DNA from: Cyanobacterium sp. T60_A2020_053
GTDB lineage: Bacteria > Cyanobacteriota > Cyanobacteriia > Cyanobacteriales > Cyanobacteriaceae
Reading direction: 5' to 3'
Assembly (NCBI GenBank): GCA_015272165.1
Contig: JACYMF010000112.1
Location: forward strand, 1-62,578
DNA length: 62,578 nucleotides
The translations under genes were made by a program, and so were the position numbers. Positions 35,811 through 44,979 of this stretch are shown piece by piece (position 1 is the first letter of the stretch; the number at the start of each line of letters is the position of its first letter). The notes beneath the pieces are model-generated. The model made no database searches and was not told the origin of the DNA. It saw nothing but the letters and a program-made list of their open reading frames with translations.

Positions 35811-36425
35811 TCAACTAACTCTAAACTGCTGATCAACCTGTGCCACATACCAAATATAATCATCTATAGGCTCTTTAATTGCTTGATCAATGTAAATATT
35901 ACCTTCATGGTGATACTCTAGCCCCTGAGATTGTAAATATAATCCAGCATAAACATGACTATAAACAAAATCTCTTTTATCACCATTTTTTCCAGCTTTC
36001 AATAAATCATCCACAGAACAATTTTGAGCAAAAAGTTGATAAATTTGACGCAAAATAGGGCGTGGATCATACTTTACAGGAAGTAAAGATTTTTGAGCCT
36101 CGCCAGCGCCCTCCGCCTTAGCAATACATAAATAAAGCCAAATAGTTTCTTCAATATCACGGGAGTTGACACTTAAATCTATTTCAAACTGTCTCGCTCC
36201 TTGTATGTATTTACCTAAGTAATAATAAGTAATACCTCTTTGCCAGAGATAGGGAGTTAATTGGGGATTTAACTCTTCCGCCTTATTATAATCCCGTAAA
36301 GACTCAATGAGTTTGCCCAATTTAAAATAAGTCATGCCTCGATAAATATAATTTCGGGCATCAAAAGGGTAAATCCGTAATCTTTTATTCCATTTACTTA
36401 AATCTGTTTCGATCATAATGGACAA
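35811..36425 (-). CDS. TPR repeat protein
   Basis: A 204-residue protein with at least two tetratricopeptide units in the N-terminal half (ARNYIYRGMTYFKLGKLIES, then TPYLWQRGITYYYLGKYIQG). The C-terminal half (from about 125) resembles the extension often seen in cyanobacterial lipoprotein-like TPR proteins (YSHVYAGLYLQSQGLEYH). No signal peptide. The start could be the first ATG or the one three codons later. Partner unknown. Confidence 0.75.
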   Translation of the reverse strand: MSIMIETDLSKWNKRLRIYPFDARNYIYRGMTYFKLGKLIESLRDYNKAEELNPQLTPYLWQRGITYYYLGKYIQGARQFEIDLSVNSRDIEETIWLYLCIAKAEGAGEAQKSLLPVKYDPRPILRQIYQLFAQNCSVDDLLKAGKNGDKRDFVYSHVYAGLYLQSQGLEYHHEGNIYIDQAIKEPIDDYIWYVAQVDQQFRVS

Positions 36426-36575
36426 TTGATAATTGATAATTGATAATGGACAATTGATAGTTAAATCTCTCTCCCCTTCTCCTCTGCTTCCCCTTTTCCC
36501 TTTCCCCCTGTTTCATGACAGAGCCTATAAATGGTATAATAACGGGTGGGGTAGTGAAAAAATAAAACAATTACA

Positions 36576-37583
36576 ATGAGTAAAAAACGGATATTATCAG
36601 GAGTACAACCGACAGGAAATCTACACATCGGCAACTATCTAGGCGCGATTCGTAACTGGGTAGAAATACAACCACAATATGATAACTTTTTTTGTGTGGT
36701 GGATTTACACGCCATTACCGTGCCTCACAATCCTGCTGTTTTAGCTCAGAATACCTACACTATCGCCGCCCTGTATTTAGCCTGTGGCATTGATTTAAAC
36801 TACTCAACTATTTTTGTTCAATCCCATGTTAGCGCCCACACTGAATTAACATGGTTGCTCAACTGCGTTACCCCCCTCAACTGGTTAGAACGCATGATCC
36901 AGTTTAAGGAAAAAGCCATTAAACAGGGAGAAAATGTCAGCGTTGGCTTGTTGGACTATCCCATTTTAATGGCATCTGATATATTATTATACGATGCGGA
37001 TCAAGTACCCGTAGGGGAAGATCAAAAACAGCATTTAGAGTTAACCCGTGATATTGCCATCCGTTTTAATGATCGTTTTGCTGATGGGGAAAACTCCGTC
37101 TTAAAAGTGCCAGAACCTTTAATTCGTAAGGAGGGCGCTAGGGTAATGAGTTTGAGTGACGGCACCAGTAAAATGTCAAAATCTGATCCTTCTGAATTGA
37201 GTAGAATAAATTTACTAGATGATGCTGATACTATCAAGAAAAAAATTAAAAAATGTAAAACTGATGCTGTTATCGGTTTAAGTTTTGATCCAGCGCGCGC
37301 CGAATGCCATAATTTATTAACTCTTTATAGTATTTTTGCCCAAAAAAGTAAAGATGAAGTAACGGCGGAGTGCGCTGATATGGGTTGGGGTAAATTCAAA
37401 CCTTTGTTAACCGATGCCACCATTGAAGCGTTAACTCCCATTCAGCAGAAATATCAAGAAATTGTTGCCGATAGAAGTTATTTAGATTCGGTATTGCAAC
37501 AAGGGCAGGAAAAAGCTGAAATCGTTGCTAATGCTACCTTAAAGAGAGTAAAACAGGCTTTAGGCTTTTTGATAATGACTTAA
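36576..37583 (+). CDS. trpS: Tryptophanyl-tRNA synthetase
   Basis: A 335-residue class I synthetase charging tRNA-Trp. The HIGH motif appears as GNLHIGNYLG (residues 13-22) and the KMSKS motif as SKMSKSDPSE near 198; the start SKKRILSGVQPTG is family-typical. metF follows 130 bp downstream behind a CT-rich tract. Confidence 0.97.
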   Translation: MSKKRILSGVQPTGNLHIGNYLGAIRNWVEIQPQYDNFFCVVDLHAITVPHNPAVLAQNTYTIAALYLACGIDLNYSTIFVQSHVSAHTELTWLLNCVTPLNWLERMIQFKEKAIKQGENVSVGLLDYPILMASDILLYDADQVPVGEDQKQHLELTRDIAIRFNDRFADGENSVLKVPEPLIRKEGARVMSLSDGTSKMSKSDPSELSRINLLDDADTIKKKIKKCKTDAVIGLSFDPARAECHNLLTLYSIFAQKSKDEVTAECADMGWGKFKPLLTDATIEALTPIQQKYQEIVADRSYLDSVLQQGQEKAEIVANATLKRVKQALGFLIMT

Positions 37584-37712
37584 AAGGGCAAAGGAAATTA
37601 TTATGTCATAATTCATAGTCTCCCCTTTCTCCCCTTCTCCCTCTGCCTCCTCTTCTCCCCTGCCTCCCCTTCTCCCTCTGCCTCCCCTGCTACCCTTTCT
37701 CTGTCTGAATTA

Positions 37713-38615
37713 ATGGAAAATATCACCAAACTAAGAAAAGCCATCGCCCTCAAAGAATTTATTATCACCGCCGAAGTTACTCCCCCCAAAGGAGGCAACC
37801 CCAGCAGAATGCTGGAAGTAGCACAATTACTCAAAAATCGTGTTCATGCTATTAATATTACCGATGGTAGTCGTGCCGTATTACGAATGTCCTCCATCGC
37901 TTCTTCGGTGTTATTATTACAACACGGTATCGAGCCAATTTGTCAAGTAACAGGGCGCGATCGTAATTCCATTGGTTTACAAGCTGATTTGATGGGCGCT
38001 TATGCTTTAGGTATTAGAAATATTTTAGCTCTAACTGGCGACCCGATTAAAGCTGGAGATCATTTACAAGCAAAACCAGTTTTTGAGTTAGAATCAGTGC
38101 GATTATTAAAGTTAATAAATAATCAATTAAATCAAGGATTAGACATTAATAATAAACCTCTCACCGATGGCGCTTTGGATTTGGTGACGGGCGCTGCTGT
38201 TGATCCTCAATCGAAAAGTTGGTCAGGATTACAACGCCGTTTTGATCAGAAAATAGCTTCAGGTGCAAAGTTTTTTCAAAGTCAATTAATTACTGATTTC
38301 GACAAGCTAGATAAATTTATGAATCAAATTGCTATTAAAAGTAGCGCCCCTGTCTTAGCAGGAATATTCTTGTTAAAAAGTGCTAAAAATGCTCAATTTA
38401 TTAATAAAAATGTACCGGGTGTGGAGATTCCTGAACATTTAATTACCAGATTAGCAGAGGCAAAAAATCCCCTTCAAGAAGGCATGAAAATCGCTTCAGA
38501 GCAAGTTAAAATGGCTCAGAGTATTTGTCAAGGAGTGCATTTAATGGCGGTAAAAAAAGAGGAATTAATTCCCCAAATTTTAGACTTAGCAGGAATTGCA
38601 CCTATTAAAAAATGA
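37713..38615 (+). CDS. Methylenetetrahydrofolate reductase family protein
   Basis: A 300-residue TIM-barrel protein of the MTHFR family: FIITAEVTPPKGGNPSRML, CQVTGRDRNSIG, LALTGDP, and ASGAKFFQSQLI. It is shorter and more divergent than enterobacterial MetF; these cyanobacterial forms are presumed to reduce methylene-THF for methionine synthesis. It is followed by a perfect 20-bp palindrome. Confidence 0.85.
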   Translation: MENITKLRKAIALKEFIITAEVTPPKGGNPSRMLEVAQLLKNRVHAINITDGSRAVLRMSSIASSVLLLQHGIEPICQVTGRDRNSIGLQADLMGAYALGIRNILALTGDPIKAGDHLQAKPVFELESVRLLKLINNQLNQGLDINNKPLTDGALDLVTGAAVDPQSKSWSGLQRRFDQKIASGAKFFQSQLITDFDKLDKFMNQIAIKSSAPVLAGIFLLKSAKNAQFINKNVPGVEIPEHLITRLAEAKNPLQEGMKIASEQVKMAQSICQGVHLMAVKKEELIPQILDLAGIAPIKK

Positions 38616-38623
38616 ACAAAAAA

Positions 38624-38643
38624 CAAGGGGTTTAAACCCCTTG
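38624..38643. terminator. Perfect palindrome between convergent genes
   Basis: CAAGGGGTTTAAACCCCTTG lies 8 bp after the MTHFR stop and 20 bp from the end of the convergent small gene. Its core recurs at 11631 and around the element at 44208. It probably serves as a bidirectional terminator, although it has no T-run. Confidence 0.55.
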
Positions 38644-38663
38644 CTACACCAATAACTGATAAG

Positions 38664-38825
38664 TTACTGTTGATTATCATTATCTGACTGTTCATTAGAA
38701 TTACCAGTACCGTTATAATCTCTTCTTTTAAACTTAGAATTAAAACGGGTGGTTTTTTTTCTAAACTGACGGGCGTAAGCCTTATTGCGTTCAGCTTTTT
38801 CCTTTTTAGGATTACTTTTTGCCAT
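38664..38825 (-). CDS. Small basic protein, unknown
   Basis: A 53-residue ORF: MAKSNPKKEKAERNKAYARQ, then FRKKTTRFNSKFKRRDYNG, ending in a polar Asn/Gln/Asp tail. The strongly basic first 37 residues suggest RNA or ribosome binding. It is convergent with the MTHFR gene. It reads like a conserved small cyanobacterial protein, but I cannot name it. Confidence 0.55.
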   Translation of the reverse strand: MAKSNPKKEKAERNKAYARQFRKKTTRFNSKFKRRDYNGTGNSNEQSDNDNQQ

Positions 38826-38929
38826 TATTGCCTCATATATTGAAATGTTTAGGCTCTCAATTTAAGCAACTCAATAAGATTAAGTTATTATAATTAAGAG
38901 CATTAAAAAAATAGATTCAGTTAGACTGA

Positions 38930-39220
38930 TTAGAAGCGATTACCTCTGCGTCCACCTTTATTAAAAGATTGGTTTTCTTCACGAGGTCTAGCTTTATTAA
39001 CTTTTAAATCTCTTCCCATCCACTCAGCTCCGTCAAGGGCTTCGATCGCACCATCTTCTTGGGCTTCGGTTTCCATTTCTACAAAGGCAAAACCACGCAT
39101 TCTGCCAGTTTCCCTATCAGTAGGGATATGAACTCGTTTAACTGTACCATATTCGGCAAAGACTTCGCTGAGGTCATCTTGACTTACACTATAGGAAAGA
39201 TTTCCTACATATATCGACAT
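38930..39220 (-). CDS. RRM-type RNA-binding protein (Rbp family)
   Basis: A 96-residue paralogue of the protein at 12050. RNP2 is IYVGNL, RNP1 is RGFAFVEM, and GAEWMGRDLKVNKARPREEN precedes a short Gly/Arg tail (NKGGRRGNRF). The start is set at MSIYVGNLSYS, with GGAG 12 bp upstream; the frame is open 24 codons further into the leader. The 310 bp upstream (39221-39533) hold no other feature and probably include a long 5' leader, as is common for rbp genes. Confidence 0.9.
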   Translation of the reverse strand: MSIYVGNLSYSVSQDDLSEVFAEYGTVKRVHIPTDRETGRMRGFAFVEMETEAQEDGAIEALDGAEWMGRDLKVNKARPREENQSFNKGGRRGNRF

Positions 39221-39533
39221 GAATTGACAAACTCCATAAATAATTAACTTGTAGAGAGTAAAGATGCTGTTTAGGAAGTTTATCAATATCACAAATACTG
39301 AACAAAAACCTTATCACTTAATCTTGGTCTCTGGTTAATTATAACACTAACTCGAAAAAGTAGCTACAGGTTAATAATTAATTAATAATTCCTTACATTC
39401 GCTTAACGGGGCAAAAGGTAAAGTTTATTCAGTAAAAGTTTAATTTCTTGATCAATTAATTCTAAAAAAATAATCTAAAATCTGTTCAATTTATTATCAT
39501 AAAAGCAATCTTTTTTATTAGTAATTATTAGTT

Positions 39534-41276
39534 ATGTTTAGCTTTTTTCTGCAATTATTATCTCATGACCGTTATATACCTCATGGACATTGTTATTTAT
39601 GGCAACCGTCATTAGTTTGGCTACATTTGCTGACGGATTCTTTCATTGCTTTAGCTTATTTTTCTATTCCTTTAATGCTAATTTATTTTGTTAAAGAAAA
39701 GAAGGAAGATACTCCTTTTCCCAAAATTTTTATTTTATTTAGTCTATTTATAATTTGCTGTGGTTTTACCCATACGATGGGTGTTATTACTTTATGGTAT
39801 CCTATTTATTGGTTTTCAGGATTAATTAAGGCAATTACTGCTTTAGTTTCTCTATTGACTGCTTTTGAGTTATTTCCTGTTATTCCTGTTGCTTTAGCTT
39901 TACCAAGTCCTGAAAAGTTAAGCAAAATTAATACTACTTTAGAACAAGAAATTAAGGAAAAAAATATTGTCCAAGAGCAATTATTATTTTTAAATCAAAA
40001 CTTAGAAAATATCATCACAAAAAGAACAGCAGAAATTGCTGAAATCAATATTTTTTTGCAAGAAAAACTAAAACTAGAACAACTAATAAGTAAAGTTGCT
40101 AATTCTTTTCTTAATATTGATTATCCTAATTTTAGTAGTAATTTTAAATATGTTATTCGGGACATTTGTCAAACTTTTCAGTTAAACGGTGGTAGTCTCT
40201 TATTTTTAAATAAAAATTGTGATTTTCCCCCCCAATATCTTTATCCAGAAACTATACAAATTAATAATTTAGAACAAGATATTCCTTCTTTATTAATGAG
40301 AATAAGAAATTTAGAGTTAATTAAACAAAATGATATAGAAGAAAACTTTATCAAAGATTCTTTTATTGTTCAAAATAAAATTAAGTCTTTCTTAGCTAGT
40401 CCGATTCATTCCCGTGGCGAACTTAAAGCAGTGTTAATTTTATGGCATCAAGAAGGGATAAAAAATTGGGACAACATAGAAGAAAATAGCTTAAATCTAA
40501 TTAGTAATATTATTGTTAATGCTTTAGACAATTATTCTCTTAATAAAGCCTTAGAAACAAGTAATAAAGAGCTTAAAAGGTCTAATGAAGAATTGGAACA
40601 GTTTGCTTATGTAGCTTCCCATGATTTACAAGAACCTTTGCGCACGATGGCTAGTTTTTCTGATTTATTAGTGGCAGAATATCAAGATATTTTAGACAGA
40701 GAAGGGCAAGAATATTTACAGTTTATTTTTTCTGCTTCTAGTCAAATGAAGCTATTAATTCAAAGTCTTTTAAATTTGTCTAAAATACAAGAAAAACCTC
40801 CTTCATTTACTTTGGTTAATCTTGACGAGCTATTACAAAATGTGTTGGATTTATTGAGTGTCAAAGTTAGGGAGAAGGGCGCTGTTATTAGTTGCGATAG
40901 CTTACCGATAGTGAAAGGAGATCAAATTCAATTATTACAGTTATGGCAAAATTTGTTAAATAATGCTCTGAAATTCAGTGATAAATCGCCTTTATCGATC
41001 AAAATAACGGTAGAATCAAGGGAAGACCATTGGCTATTTTCCATTAGTGATAATGGCATTGGTATTGCTCCTGAGTATCAAGAAAAGATTTTTGTTATTT
41101 TTCAGCGTCTGAATTCTCGACATGATTATGATGGTACTGGTATTGGGTTAAGTTTATGTCGTAAAATTGTCACTCGTCATAGAGGAGAAATTTGGGTACA
41201 ATCCGAGTTAGGAAAAGGGTCAACATTTTTTTTTACTATGCCTAAAGTGAATACAGCATTCTTAAATGAGTCATGA
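39534..41276 (+). CDS. Histidine kinase with ethylene-receptor-like membrane domain
   Basis: A 580-residue sensor kinase. Three helices (about 29-52, 66-86 and 95-120) form an ETR1-like ethylene/copper-binding domain: TDSFIALAYFSIPLMLIYF and CCGFTHTMG keep the Asp, Tyr, Cys and His positions of plant ETR1 with the same spacings (D35-Y42, C76-H80). A coiled coil, a GAF-like domain (about 180-335) and a kinase core follow: SHDLQEPLR with the phospho-His near 363, NLLNNALKFS, DNGIGI, and GTGIGLSLC. A CheY-like regulator gene follows by 92 bp. Ethylene sensing is inferred from relatives such as Synechocystis Etr1. Confidence 0.88.
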   Translation: MFSFFLQLLSHDRYIPHGHCYLWQPSLVWLHLLTDSFIALAYFSIPLMLIYFVKEKKEDTPFPKIFILFSLFIICCGFTHTMGVITLWYPIYWFSGLIKAITALVSLLTAFELFPVIPVALALPSPEKLSKINTTLEQEIKEKNIVQEQLLFLNQNLENIITKRTAEIAEINIFLQEKLKLEQLISKVANSFLNIDYPNFSSNFKYVIRDICQTFQLNGGSLLFLNKNCDFPPQYLYPETIQINNLEQDIPSLLMRIRNLELIKQNDIEENFIKDSFIVQNKIKSFLASPIHSRGELKAVLILWHQEGIKNWDNIEENSLNLISNIIVNALDNYSLNKALETSNKELKRSNEELEQFAYVASHDLQEPLRTMASFSDLLVAEYQDILDREGQEYLQFIFSASSQMKLLIQSLLNLSKIQEKPPSFTLVNLDELLQNVLDLLSVKVREKGAVISCDSLPIVKGDQIQLLQLWQNLLNNALKFSDKSPLSIKITVESREDHWLFSISDNGIGIAPEYQEKIFVIFQRLNSRHDYDGTGIGLSLCRKIVTRHRGEIWVQSELGKGSTFFFTMPKVNTAFLNES

Positions 41277-41368
41277 AATATAATCCTCTCCTAACTCACA
41301 ATGGAAGGAATTAATGATCATTTTTCACAAATATCGCCGTAATCTGGATATTAGTATTTAAAAAAGTT

Positions 41369-41809
41369 ATGAAATTCTTAAATCGAGCAATTAATATTTT
41401 ACTGGTAGAAGATTCTCGCACCGATGTAATTTTGATGAAAAAAATGCTGTCTATGCTTAATACTCCCAGTCAAGTGGAGGTTGCTGATGATGGGGTAGAA
41501 GCTATTGCTTTTCTGCGTAAGGAAAATAAGTATCAAACTAAAACGAGACCAGATTTAATCATTCTTGATCTTAATTTACCTCGTAAAAGTGGTCATGAGG
41601 TATTGGTAGAAATCAAAAATGATCTTATTTTAAGAGTGATTCCTATTATTATTTTAAGTACATCTGACAGTGAAAAAGATATTCTCCGGTGCTACGAAAA
41701 TTATGCGAATTGTTATATTACTAAGCCCATGAGTTTAAAGGATTTTCAACAACAAATTAAAATCATTGAGGATTTTTGGTTTAATGTTGCCCATTATCCT
41801 AGTGAGTAA
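41369..41809 (+). CDS. Single-domain response regulator, Rcp1/CheY-like
   Basis: A 146-residue receiver domain without output. Acidic pocket LLVEDSRTD (Asp15), phospho-acceptor Asp67 in LIILDLNLPRKSG, switch residue in ILSTSDSE, and the conserved lysine in YITKPMS. The NLPRKSGHEVL region and C-terminal DFW are typical of the Rcp1 group that pairs with phytochrome-like kinases. It probably receives phosphate from the upstream kinase. Confidence 0.9.
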   Translation: MKFLNRAINILLVEDSRTDVILMKKMLSMLNTPSQVEVADDGVEAIAFLRKENKYQTKTRPDLIILDLNLPRKSGHEVLVEIKNDLILRVIPIIILSTSDSEKDILRCYENYANCYITKPMSLKDFQQQIKIIEDFWFNVAHYPSE

Positions 41810-41839
41810 TGGGTTTTTTTTTCCTTGTTTTGCCTACTG

Positions 41840-42339
41840 CTAATCTTGGGGGGCGCTTTTAGCCAGTTGTTTTAACATATTTTCTACTTGCTGGGCATGG
41901 CGCACTCCAACAAAGCCTATTTCCTCACGTTGCGCATCACCATCGCTGTCTTTCCAGTGTCTGACACCCATAATCACATCACCACTGCCATCAGGTTTTT
42001 CTCGGCGATATAAGTCTTTGATTTGCTCTGGGGAAAAACTCCTAATGGTAGTAGATGAGCTTCCTTGAATAATAATCGCCCGTTTATTGGTGATCAAATA
42101 AACTGTATTACGCATGGTTTGCCATTGCCAATAAGGGCTTGAGAGCATAAAAAAACCTACCACCACATCCAAAATATGGCAAAGCTAGTCCAAGGAATAG
42201 CGAATAATACTGCACCGATGGAGGGCGCTGAAAAAAACCTCGCAATGGGTTGTTCAACCCATTTGATGATTTCTCCTGTGTCTAACTCTTTCTCGATAGT
42301 TTGACGAAGTTGTTTCGGGATTTTTAGGCTACTTAACAT
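41840..42339 (-). pseudogene. Disrupted PH-like membrane protein gene (two overlapping frames)
   Basis: The 5' part (42339-42157, 60 codons) encodes IPKQLRQTIEKELDTGEIIK, WVEQPIARFF and a helix ending FAIFWMWW before TAG. The 3' part (42172-41840) continues in another frame with GFFMLSSPYW, TVYLITNKRAIII, IRSFSPEQIKDLYRREKPDG and a helical tail. Together they resemble one cyanobacterial PH-domain membrane protein, but the loop and much of the second helix between the helices are missing. An internal deletion with frameshift fits better than programmed slippage, since no slippery run precedes the stop. An assembly error is possible. Confidence 0.65.
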
Positions 42340-42383
42340 AAAAATTCACTGTCTTGAGCTAATATTTTAAAATTAATTCACTA

Positions 42384-44057
42384 TTAATTTAAACTGTGAT
42401 TAAGATAATTTTGCATTAAATTACGATCAGCGCTCTTCAACAAATCTTCATCATTGTCTCCTTGTTGAGGATAATAAGCCGTTGCCATACTAAAACTATA
42501 ACGAATAGATTGCTCTTTAATGGTGGTGGGTTTAGCACTCAAAGCTATAACCTTTGCCAAAATAATTTCTACTGTTTCTTTGTCATCCTGATTTAATAAG
42601 ATCGCAAACTCATCATCACGCCAGCGCCCGATAATATCCCTTGCCGACAATGTTTTTTTTACTTTTCTGGCTATTTTTTGCAATAGAAGATCAGCAATTT
42701 CGTAACTTTGTCCATAACCAATTTCTCTTAATTCGTTAATTTTTAATAAACAAACTGCGATAATGGATTTATCTTCCTTACGACTATTAGCATTAGCAAC
42801 CATAGCGGATAATTGTTCTCTAAATAACTTGCGGTTAGCTAAATTAGTGACATTATCATGACAACTTTGATAACGTAATAATTCTTCGATATTTTTTTGT
42901 TCACTAATATTTTTTATACAAAAACAAATAGCTTTCTTGCCTAAATAATAGGCAATTCTTCCTCTCATTTCCACATCAATTAATTGACCATTTCTTTTAC
43001 GATTAATTGATTCTCTCGTAAAAGTTAAAGAAGATGAGATAATTTCTTTGATATTTTCATTCAAAATATCTCGATCCACACCTAAAAATTCATTAAAATC
43101 CCTGCCTATTAGTTCTTCTTTACTGCTGTAACCAAGCATTTCATAAAATGGTGTGTTGGTGTTGAGTATTTCTTGAGATTCTAATTCGATAAATACTACT
43201 CCTTCTGAAATCTGCTCAATGATACTTTTATATTCAATTTCGCTATATTTTATTTCTGTCTCTAAGGAGTCTTGATTGTCGGGCGCTAGGAGATAAATAT
43301 TAATATTTTCCCCGTGGTCAGTGTAGGAAATATATTCAGTATAATTTTTATGATTTAAACTAATTTCTCTGATTAAAAATTTAGGTTGATTTTCTTGGAG
43401 TTGAAGATCAATATTTTTTAGTAAAGGATGTTCTAATTTTAATTCTTCCAAATCAGTAAAATTATCTCTCATGGTGGGGCTAATATTAATTATTTCTCCC
43501 TGATTATTAATAGTTACAGAAGGATAATCATAGACATCATTTAACTGATTTATTTTTTGTAAAAAATATTCCGTTAGAGGTTCAATATAAGTCTTATTCT
43601 CAAAAGTTGGTAAGGTTGAAGAAGTATCTTCGGCTTGAGTTTCATTAATATTTGCTACTTCTTTATTTTTTAGTAAACTATAAAAAGTTTTAGAATTGAC
43701 ATCGACAATATCATATTTTGCTCTTACTTGTATTCCCCCCAACACAACTAAATCACCCGGTTGCAGTTGGTGCATTAAACATTTTTGACCATTAACAAAA
43801 ATCCCGTTAGTGCTACGATTACCTTTTAAATCGCCGTCAATAATCCAAAATTTAACGTCAGGGTTATTGGTATTTTCCCCTTCGTAGGTAACTTTCAATA
43901 AAGTTGCGTGACTACGGGAGATAACTCGATGGTGAAGGGCAATGGCACTGGTGGAACTTCTACCAATGGAGTAGGCATTTTTTTCAAGAAAAAAAGTCTT
44001 TTTCCCGGTGGTTAATTCAATGGCAAATATATGTTTCAGGGGATTTTCATTACTCAT
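42384..44057 (-). CDS. FHA-PAS-GGDEF signalling protein with degenerate active site
   Basis: A 557-residue protein. FHA domain (about 10-115: YSIGRSSTSAIAL, RVISRSHATLL, KGNRSTNGIFVNG) for phosphothreonine binding, a linker, PAS (about 275-395: EYKSIIEQISEGVVFIELES), then a GGDEF domain (about 395-557: SCHDNVTNLANRKLFREQL). The signature reads GRWRDDEFAILL, so both glycines of GGDEF are replaced (RDDEF). Diguanylate cyclase activity is therefore doubtful; it may bind c-di-GMP or GTP or act as a scaffold. It is cytosolic and stands alone. Confidence 0.88.
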   Translation of the reverse strand: MSNENPLKHIFAIELTTGKKTFFLEKNAYSIGRSSTSAIALHHRVISRSHATLLKVTYEGENTNNPDVKFWIIDGDLKGNRSTNGIFVNGQKCLMHQLQPGDLVVLGGIQVRAKYDIVDVNSKTFYSLLKNKEVANINETQAEDTSSTLPTFENKTYIEPLTEYFLQKINQLNDVYDYPSVTINNQGEIINISPTMRDNFTDLEELKLEHPLLKNIDLQLQENQPKFLIREISLNHKNYTEYISYTDHGENINIYLLAPDNQDSLETEIKYSEIEYKSIIEQISEGVVFIELESQEILNTNTPFYEMLGYSSKEELIGRDFNEFLGVDRDILNENIKEIISSSLTFTRESINRKRNGQLIDVEMRGRIAYYLGKKAICFCIKNISEQKNIEELLRYQSCHDNVTNLANRKLFREQLSAMVANANSRKEDKSIIAVCLLKINELREIGYGQSYEIADLLLQKIARKVKKTLSARDIIGRWRDDEFAILLNQDDKETVEIILAKVIALSAKPTTIKEQSIRYSFSMATAYYPQQGDNDEDLLKSADRNLMQNYLNHSLN

Positions 44058-44207
44058 TTAATTACCTACCAAGTATCTCTAGCTTACGGTTTAAAGATAA
44101 CATAACTTTTTAGAATCACACCATAAAAAGCTAGTTTTCGTTTAATTCGTTTGGTGAGGGTAGGCAAGACGTAACTGTTAAACGTTTGAGTCATTAAGCA
44201 AGGGGTT

Positions 44208-44312
44208 TACAGCAATTTTCATTTCTTTAAACCACACTTAGCATTCTTCTTTGCGACTTGGCGACTTGGCGAGACATAAAAAATGTGGTTTATTCATTAG
44301 AAAAGCGCTGTA
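44208..44312. repeat. Family A MITE, 101-bp form inserted in a palindrome
   Basis: A 101-bp element (44210-44310, CAGCAATTTTCATTTC ... AGAAAAGCGCTG) flanked by TA on both sides. The outer sequence is AAGGGGTT-TA / TA-AACCCCTT. Removing the element and one TA restores AAGGGGTTTAAACCCCTT, the palindrome seen at 11631 and 38625. It differs by a single base from the inverted copy at 56925-57025. Confidence 0.9.
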
Positions 44313-44470
44313 AACCCCTTGTTAATAATAAAAATGGCAAATTAAATGGGTTTAGGGATTATTGAAAAAATGAAAAATCCAGCGCCCTCCACCATAGACT
44401 AAAAACCTAAAAACTATAGCCTGTTTTATAATGGTGGTAAAATCATCGTTTTAAAAATAAATTGACTACC

Positions 44471-44815
44471 ATGGGAACTAACGGCAATGGCACTCACCAT
44501 CATCACCATAACTCATCGGATGTAATTACAGCGCACTCCCACAGTCACAGTGAGGAATCGATACGAAAAATCATTAACCGTCTTTCTCGTATTGAAGGTC
44601 ATGTTAGAGGTATTAAAACCATGATTAATGAAAATAGGGATTGCCCAGAAGTTTTAATTCAAATTGCTGCCATTAGGGGCGCTTTAGACCGAGTTGCTAG
44701 AATGATATTAGATGAACATTTAAGTGAATGTATCACCCGCGCTGCGCAAGATGGTAGTATTGACATAGAAATCGAAGCCCTCAAGACAGCCCTAGACCGA
44801 TTTTTACCCTCTTAG
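44471..44815 (+). CDS. inrS: Nickel-responsive repressor, InrS (CsoR/RcnR family)
   Basis: A 114-residue helical metalloregulator. The His-rich N-terminus (THHHHHNSS, AHSHSHSEES) precedes a CsoR core IRKIINRLSRIEGHVRGIK. Metal ligands Cys58, His83 and Cys87 keep the 25- and 4-residue spacing of Synechocystis InrS (C53/H78/C82). In that organism it represses the nickel exporter nrsD; no exporter is adjacent here. The start is ATG 44471; a TTG three codons earlier also opens the frame. Confidence 0.85.
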   Translation: MGTNGNGTHHHHHNSSDVITAHSHSHSEESIRKIINRLSRIEGHVRGIKTMINENRDCPEVLIQIAAIRGALDRVARMILDEHLSECITRAAQDGSIDIEIEALKTALDRFLPS

Positions 44816-44979
44816 ACGCAGAGAAGGGGAAGCAGAGGGAGAAAGGGAGAAAAGAAGACAAGGGGAGACAGAAGGATTATAATTCATAACTCATAATTCA
44901 TCATTCATAATTCATTCAACCTGAGTTATAATATAAAACGCTGTTTTTTTTTAATAAAATAAGTTAGGAGGAAAGAAAA

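Noticed and set aside
42150-42180. Programmed frameshift joining the two halves of the PH-like gene
   Set aside because: The run of seven T lies after the first frame's stop codon in reading direction, so slippage there cannot bypass it, and internal residues are missing.
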